Assembly (NCBI RefSeq): GCF_000802225.1
Contig: NZ_JTDI01000009.1
Location: 1 to 64,000 of the forward strand
Length of the DNA: 64,000 bases
Source: Novosphingobium malaysiense
Lineage (GTDB): Bacteria > Pseudomonadota > Alphaproteobacteria > Sphingomonadales > Sphingomonadaceae
Reading direction: 5' to 3'
The notes under the pieces are model-generated. The model had not been told where the DNA came from, did not search any database, and was given only the letters and a program-made list of their open reading frames with translations. A program made the translations under genes and the position numbers. Positions 61,318 to 64,000 of the stretch are shown here, in pieces; within the stretch, counting starts at the first letter, position 1; each line of letters begins with the position of its first letter.

Positions 61318-61992
61318 ATGATGACAGAATATCCCGCGAACGGCGACACCCTGCGGGGTCTCGAGGCCCGCATTGCCCGCATGGAAGCGGTTGAGGAAAT
61401 CCGCCAGCTTCCGGCGAAATACGCCGTCTGCCTCGACCAGCGGGACTACGACGCGCTAGTCAACCTGTTCGTCGATGACATCGGTGTACCGGGCAAAAGG
61501 CGGGGCCGTCAGGCCCTGAAGGCGTGGTACTGCGATACCGTGCGAGGCGGGGGGAGCAAGTCGACTGCCCACCTCGTCGGCAACCACATCATCGAGTTTG
61601 AGAACGACGATCTGGCGACCGGCCTTGTCTATTCACGCAACCAGCTGGAAACCGGCGAGCGCTGGATGGTCGAGATGATGGTTTACCTCGATCGTTATGC
61701 GAGGGTGGACGGCCGCTGGTTCTTCCAGCGGCGCACGCCGTTCTTCCTTTACCAGTGCCCGATGGACGCAATCCCGCTGGACGAATTCAAGATCACCTGG
61801 GGTGATGGCCCGCCGGCACAAGAAAATTTCCACGCGGCCTTTCCCAGCTGGCAGGAGTTCTGGTCGGACAGCCCGAACGACGATCTTCCGGTGCCCCCTC
61901 CCTCTCCTCTAGGCAGGTTCGTGGAGACGCTGCGGCGCGGCCAGACCATGCCCAGGGTGAAACCGGCCGGAACGATGCGCGCAGACACCTGA
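61318..61992 (+). CDS. SnoaL-like/NTF2-fold protein
   Basis: A 224-residue protein with an NTF2/SnoaL-like core: LEARIARMEAVEEIRQLPAKYAVCLDQRDYDALVNLF, then HLVGNHIIEFENDDLATGLVYSRNQ. A longer C-terminal extension is unusual. Members act as dehydratases, isomerases or cyclases, often in steroid or ring-compound pathways; the catalytic residues here cannot be fixed. It ends the P450 operon. The start at 61318 (ATG ATG) could also be 61321. Confidence 0.85.
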   Translation: MMTEYPANGDTLRGLEARIARMEAVEEIRQLPAKYAVCLDQRDYDALVNLFVDDIGVPGKRRGRQALKAWYCDTVRGGGSKSTAHLVGNHIIEFENDDLATGLVYSRNQLETGERWMVEMMVYLDRYARVDGRWFFQRRTPFFLYQCPMDAIPLDEFKITWGDGPPAQENFHAAFPSWQEFWSDSPNDDLPVPPPSPLGRFVETLRRGQTMPRVKPAGTMRADT

Positions 61993-62039
61993 GCAACGGC
62001 GGCCCCTTCGGCAGCCTGCAGGAAACGCGTTGAGCGCTC

Positions 62040-63026
62040 CTACACGGCCGCCGCAAGCATCAGGGACCAATCCCCTATCCGCCGCCACAGGATCTGCCGT
62101 GTCGAGGCGAAATTGTGCATGTGGGCCATCGACGGAACGATGAAGGTCCCCACATCCGGCGACGCATTATAGGCGCCCGGCTCCGCGTGTGGATCGGGAC
62201 AAGTGTCCCGTTCTCCGTTCGCGATCAGCACCGGCACCGTGATCCGGGCAGCGTCCTCGCTCATCGCGCCTTCACTGGTCATCGCGATCGCGCAGTCGGG
62301 CATCGTGGTGCTGCCGAAATCCGGTGCCGTCACGCGCAGCGGATAGCCACCTTCCAGATCGAGCGCGATGATATCTCGCGGAACATCCTCCCAGTGAAAG
62401 GCATAGACATAGTCGATGCCCTCGTGGGTGATCTTGTGCGGGCTCATGCCCATGCCCTCGCGCACGCCCTGGGAGCGTTGCCTGGAGAATTCGAACAACT
62501 CGGCGGAGGGCTGGGGCAGGCAGGTATGGATCGCGCTCTTGCCCGCCGGGATGATCGCATCGAACGTCCCCTTGCGGGACTGGGTCAGGATCGTGACGCC
62601 CGCGCCGAAGGACTGCCCCATCCCGACCTTGAACAGGCCGGGGACCGGCGGAAAGCCATTGGCCAGCGTCCCGTCTTCCAAAGCCCTGGCTAGCTGACGC
62701 ACGCAGGCATCGTGCGTATCGGCGAGGGTCTGGAACGAGACCTTCGAAAGATCGGGTATCGTGCTGTCGCCGAATCCGACATGATCGATGGCGAGGTAGA
62801 TGATCCCGCGCCCGACATGATAGTCCGCCTCGCTGTAGCCCTCATGGCCGGGAATGTTCAGGAAGTAGTAGCGCCGATTGTAGCCGCCGCCGGGCGCCGC
62901 GAAAATCGCCAGCGGGCGGGCCGGCATGGCGGCTGGCTCGGGCAGGAACACGCTGACCGCCATTTCGACCTGCTGGCCGAGGCCCGCCGCTCCGCTCACG
63001 TCAATGCGCAGCTCGAGATGTTTCAT
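62040..63026 (-). CDS. Alpha/beta hydrolase
   Basis: A 328-residue hydrolase-fold protein with VGMGQSFGAGVTIL (nucleophile Ser in GQSFG), a late acid in NGERDTCPDP and a His in PSMAHMHNFAS. It is close in style to hydrolases of sphingomonad catabolic clusters. The ATG at 63026 follows a GGGAGACAG ribosome site. It is 53 bases downstream of the Rieske oxygenase gene on the same strand. Confidence 0.85.
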   Translation of the reverse strand: MKHLELRIDVSGAAGLGQQVEMAVSVFLPEPAAMPARPLAIFAAPGGGYNRRYYFLNIPGHEGYSEADYHVGRGIIYLAIDHVGFGDSTIPDLSKVSFQTLADTHDACVRQLARALEDGTLANGFPPVPGLFKVGMGQSFGAGVTILTQSRKGTFDAIIPAGKSAIHTCLPQPSAELFEFSRQRSQGVREGMGMSPHKITHEGIDYVYAFHWEDVPRDIIALDLEGGYPLRVTAPDFGSTTMPDCAIAMTSEGAMSEDAARITVPVLIANGERDTCPDPHAEPGAYNASPDVGTFIVPSMAHMHNFASTRQILWRRIGDWSLMLAAAV

Positions 63027-63079
63027 GTCTGTCTCCCGGGACATCGGTGATGTCTGATGGCTCTCCGGCTTCGCGGTCT

Positions 63080-64000
63080 TCAAAGGCCGAGGTTCCTCAC
63101 TTCGACGTCGATTGCCCCCGACGTAACCCGCATGGCCTCTGCCAGATCCTCGACCGGAACCCCTGACAGAAAACCGTCGAGCGTGCGGTGGAAATTGCTG
63201 ATCAAGCCTTCCATCTGGTCGGACAGGCGCATGTATTCGAAACCGGGCGAGTGCAGCCCGCGCTGCTGCCTGGGAAGATTCGAGAAGTCCTGCCGCGGCA
63301 CGGCGGGCCAGCTGGGGTCATCGAATGCCTTGGGCTCGGGGATCGGCGGGCTCGGTGGCTCCTTGCCCTTGGGATAGCGCTTGAGCGACCACAGCTCGAA
63401 AATGCATTCTTCCGGACCTGTCGGCCGGATGCGATAGCTCGCGGCAGCCCCGTGGACCGGCAGCATGAAGAAGTGGGGGAACAGGAAATTGACGTTGGTC
63501 GCCAAGTTCCGGCGATCAAGGTCGTTGATATCCCCGCATTCCATGCCGTTGTCGGCATAGTACTTCATGATCGCGTTGTTGAGCGCGACACGATAGGCGA
63601 CCGCCGCCTCACCCGGATCCCCGGGCAAGTCCATCCCCACCAGCGAACGGGCAACCTCCACTTCCTCGGGGCTCGACATACCTGCCATGCCGTCACTCAG
63701 GGCCTGCATGACATCGCAGTACATCTGGACGAACTCGACCGCATCGACCTCACCGGGCAGGTCGTTGCCGACGGTGACCCAGAACGTCTGCGTAACCACG
63801 TCGTCGGGCAGCCGGATATGCGACGATGCTCCCGGCTTGTTGGTGATCCCCGGCGGCATGAGCTGCGGATGCGTGGTGGCGACGTGGTAGCCTTCCATGA
63901 AGGCTTCCATCGCCAGTTTCCAGTTCACCGGCAATCGTGCGGCGAGCCACCATTCGGCGCGAAGGTGCTCCGCCTTGAAGCCCTCCATGCGCTCGCCGAA
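63080..64000 (-). CDS. Rieske oxygenase alpha subunit, C-terminal part (cut by window end)
   Basis: The last 306 residues of a ring-hydroxylating oxygenase alpha subunit; the Rieske domain and start lie beyond the right end of the window. The catalytic-domain iron site fits MEAFMEGYHVATTHPQL. The sequence differs from the oxygenase at 22108, so it is a separate family member. It starts the minus-strand pair with the alpha/beta hydrolase. Confidence 0.9.
   Translation of the reverse strand, partial: FGERMEGFKAEHLRAEWWLAARLPVNWKLAMEAFMEGYHVATTHPQLMPPGITNKPGASSHIRLPDDVVTQTFWVTVGNDLPGEVDAVEFVQMYCDVMQALSDGMAGMSSPEEVEVARSLVGMDLPGDPGEAAVAYRVALNNAIMKYYADNGMECGDINDLDRRNLATNVNFLFPHFFMLPVHGAAASYRIRPTGPEECIFELWSLKRYPKGKEPPSPPIPEPKAFDDPSWPAVPRQDFSNLPRQQRGLHSPGFEYMRLSDQMEGLISNFHRTLDGFLSGVPVEDLAEAMRVTSGAIDVEVRNLGL

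Noticed and set aside
1..64000. CRISPR arrays, tRNA or rRNA genes, transposase genes
   Set aside because: No regularly spaced repeats, tRNA-like cloverleaf sequences or transposase motifs were seen by eye.

Overview
The window looks like a large plasmid, integrative element or chromosomal island from a sphingomonad-type alphaproteobacterium (Novosphingobium/Sphingobium-like). This is inferred from the high GC content, the relaxase/DUF736/ParB-like/DUF2958/ArdC backbone, the many Rieske, SDR, LLM and TonB-receptor genes, and a lasso-peptide cluster whose leader resembles the astexin type. No rRNA, tRNA, CRISPR array or transposase gene was found.

Layout. (1) 0.5-6.6 kb: a small regulon of unknown catabolic function. 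It has two related uncharacterised proteins (one with a Tat signal), an SDR, a CrtC/AttH-like protein, a phosphotransferase and a TetR repressor. Three copies of one operator-like motif, GGTAC-N6-GTACC, lie in front of the divergent genes. (2) 7.2-10.4 kb: proline iminopeptidase, a second kinase-like phosphotransferase and small hypotheticals. (3) 10.4-26.8 kb: a conjugative/plasmid backbone with an MNT-HEPN protein, DUF3363 relaxase, DUF736, a large ParB-like protein, DUF2958, ArdC, an SNase-like nuclease, HigBA, an SRAP protein, a lytic transglycosylase, a TraF-type peptidase and a small HTH protein. A TetR/Rieske oxygenase pair sits in it like cargo.

(4) 27.0-31.1 kb: a quorum-sensing block with two LuxR regulators, a LuxI synthase behind a 20-bp lux-box-like dyad, a PhyH-family oxygenase and a GntR-type regulator. 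(5) 31.2-40.3 kb: a complete lasso-peptide system. It has a 45-aa precursor, the fused RRE/protease B, the cyclase C, a convergent isopeptidase, an STN-type TonB receptor, FecR and an ECF sigma factor. The peptide is apparently made, exported by an unidentified route, sensed or re-imported through the receptor, and opened by the isopeptidase. Its position directly downstream of luxI-phyH-gntR suggests cell-density control. The linkage of AHL signalling and lasso biosynthesis is the most interesting system here.

(6) 41.0-64.0 kb: a catabolic island for an unidentified hydrophobic substrate. It encodes an aldo-keto reductase, TauD and PhyH oxygenases, two acyl-CoA ligases, SDRs, a TonB receptor, enoyl-CoA hydratase, an NpdG-like reductase, two paralogous LLM oxidoreductases, an AraC regulator, a P450 operon with two SDRs and a SnoaL-like protein, an alpha/beta hydrolase, and a Rieske oxygenase cut by the window end. 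A broken thioesterase gene lies in this island.
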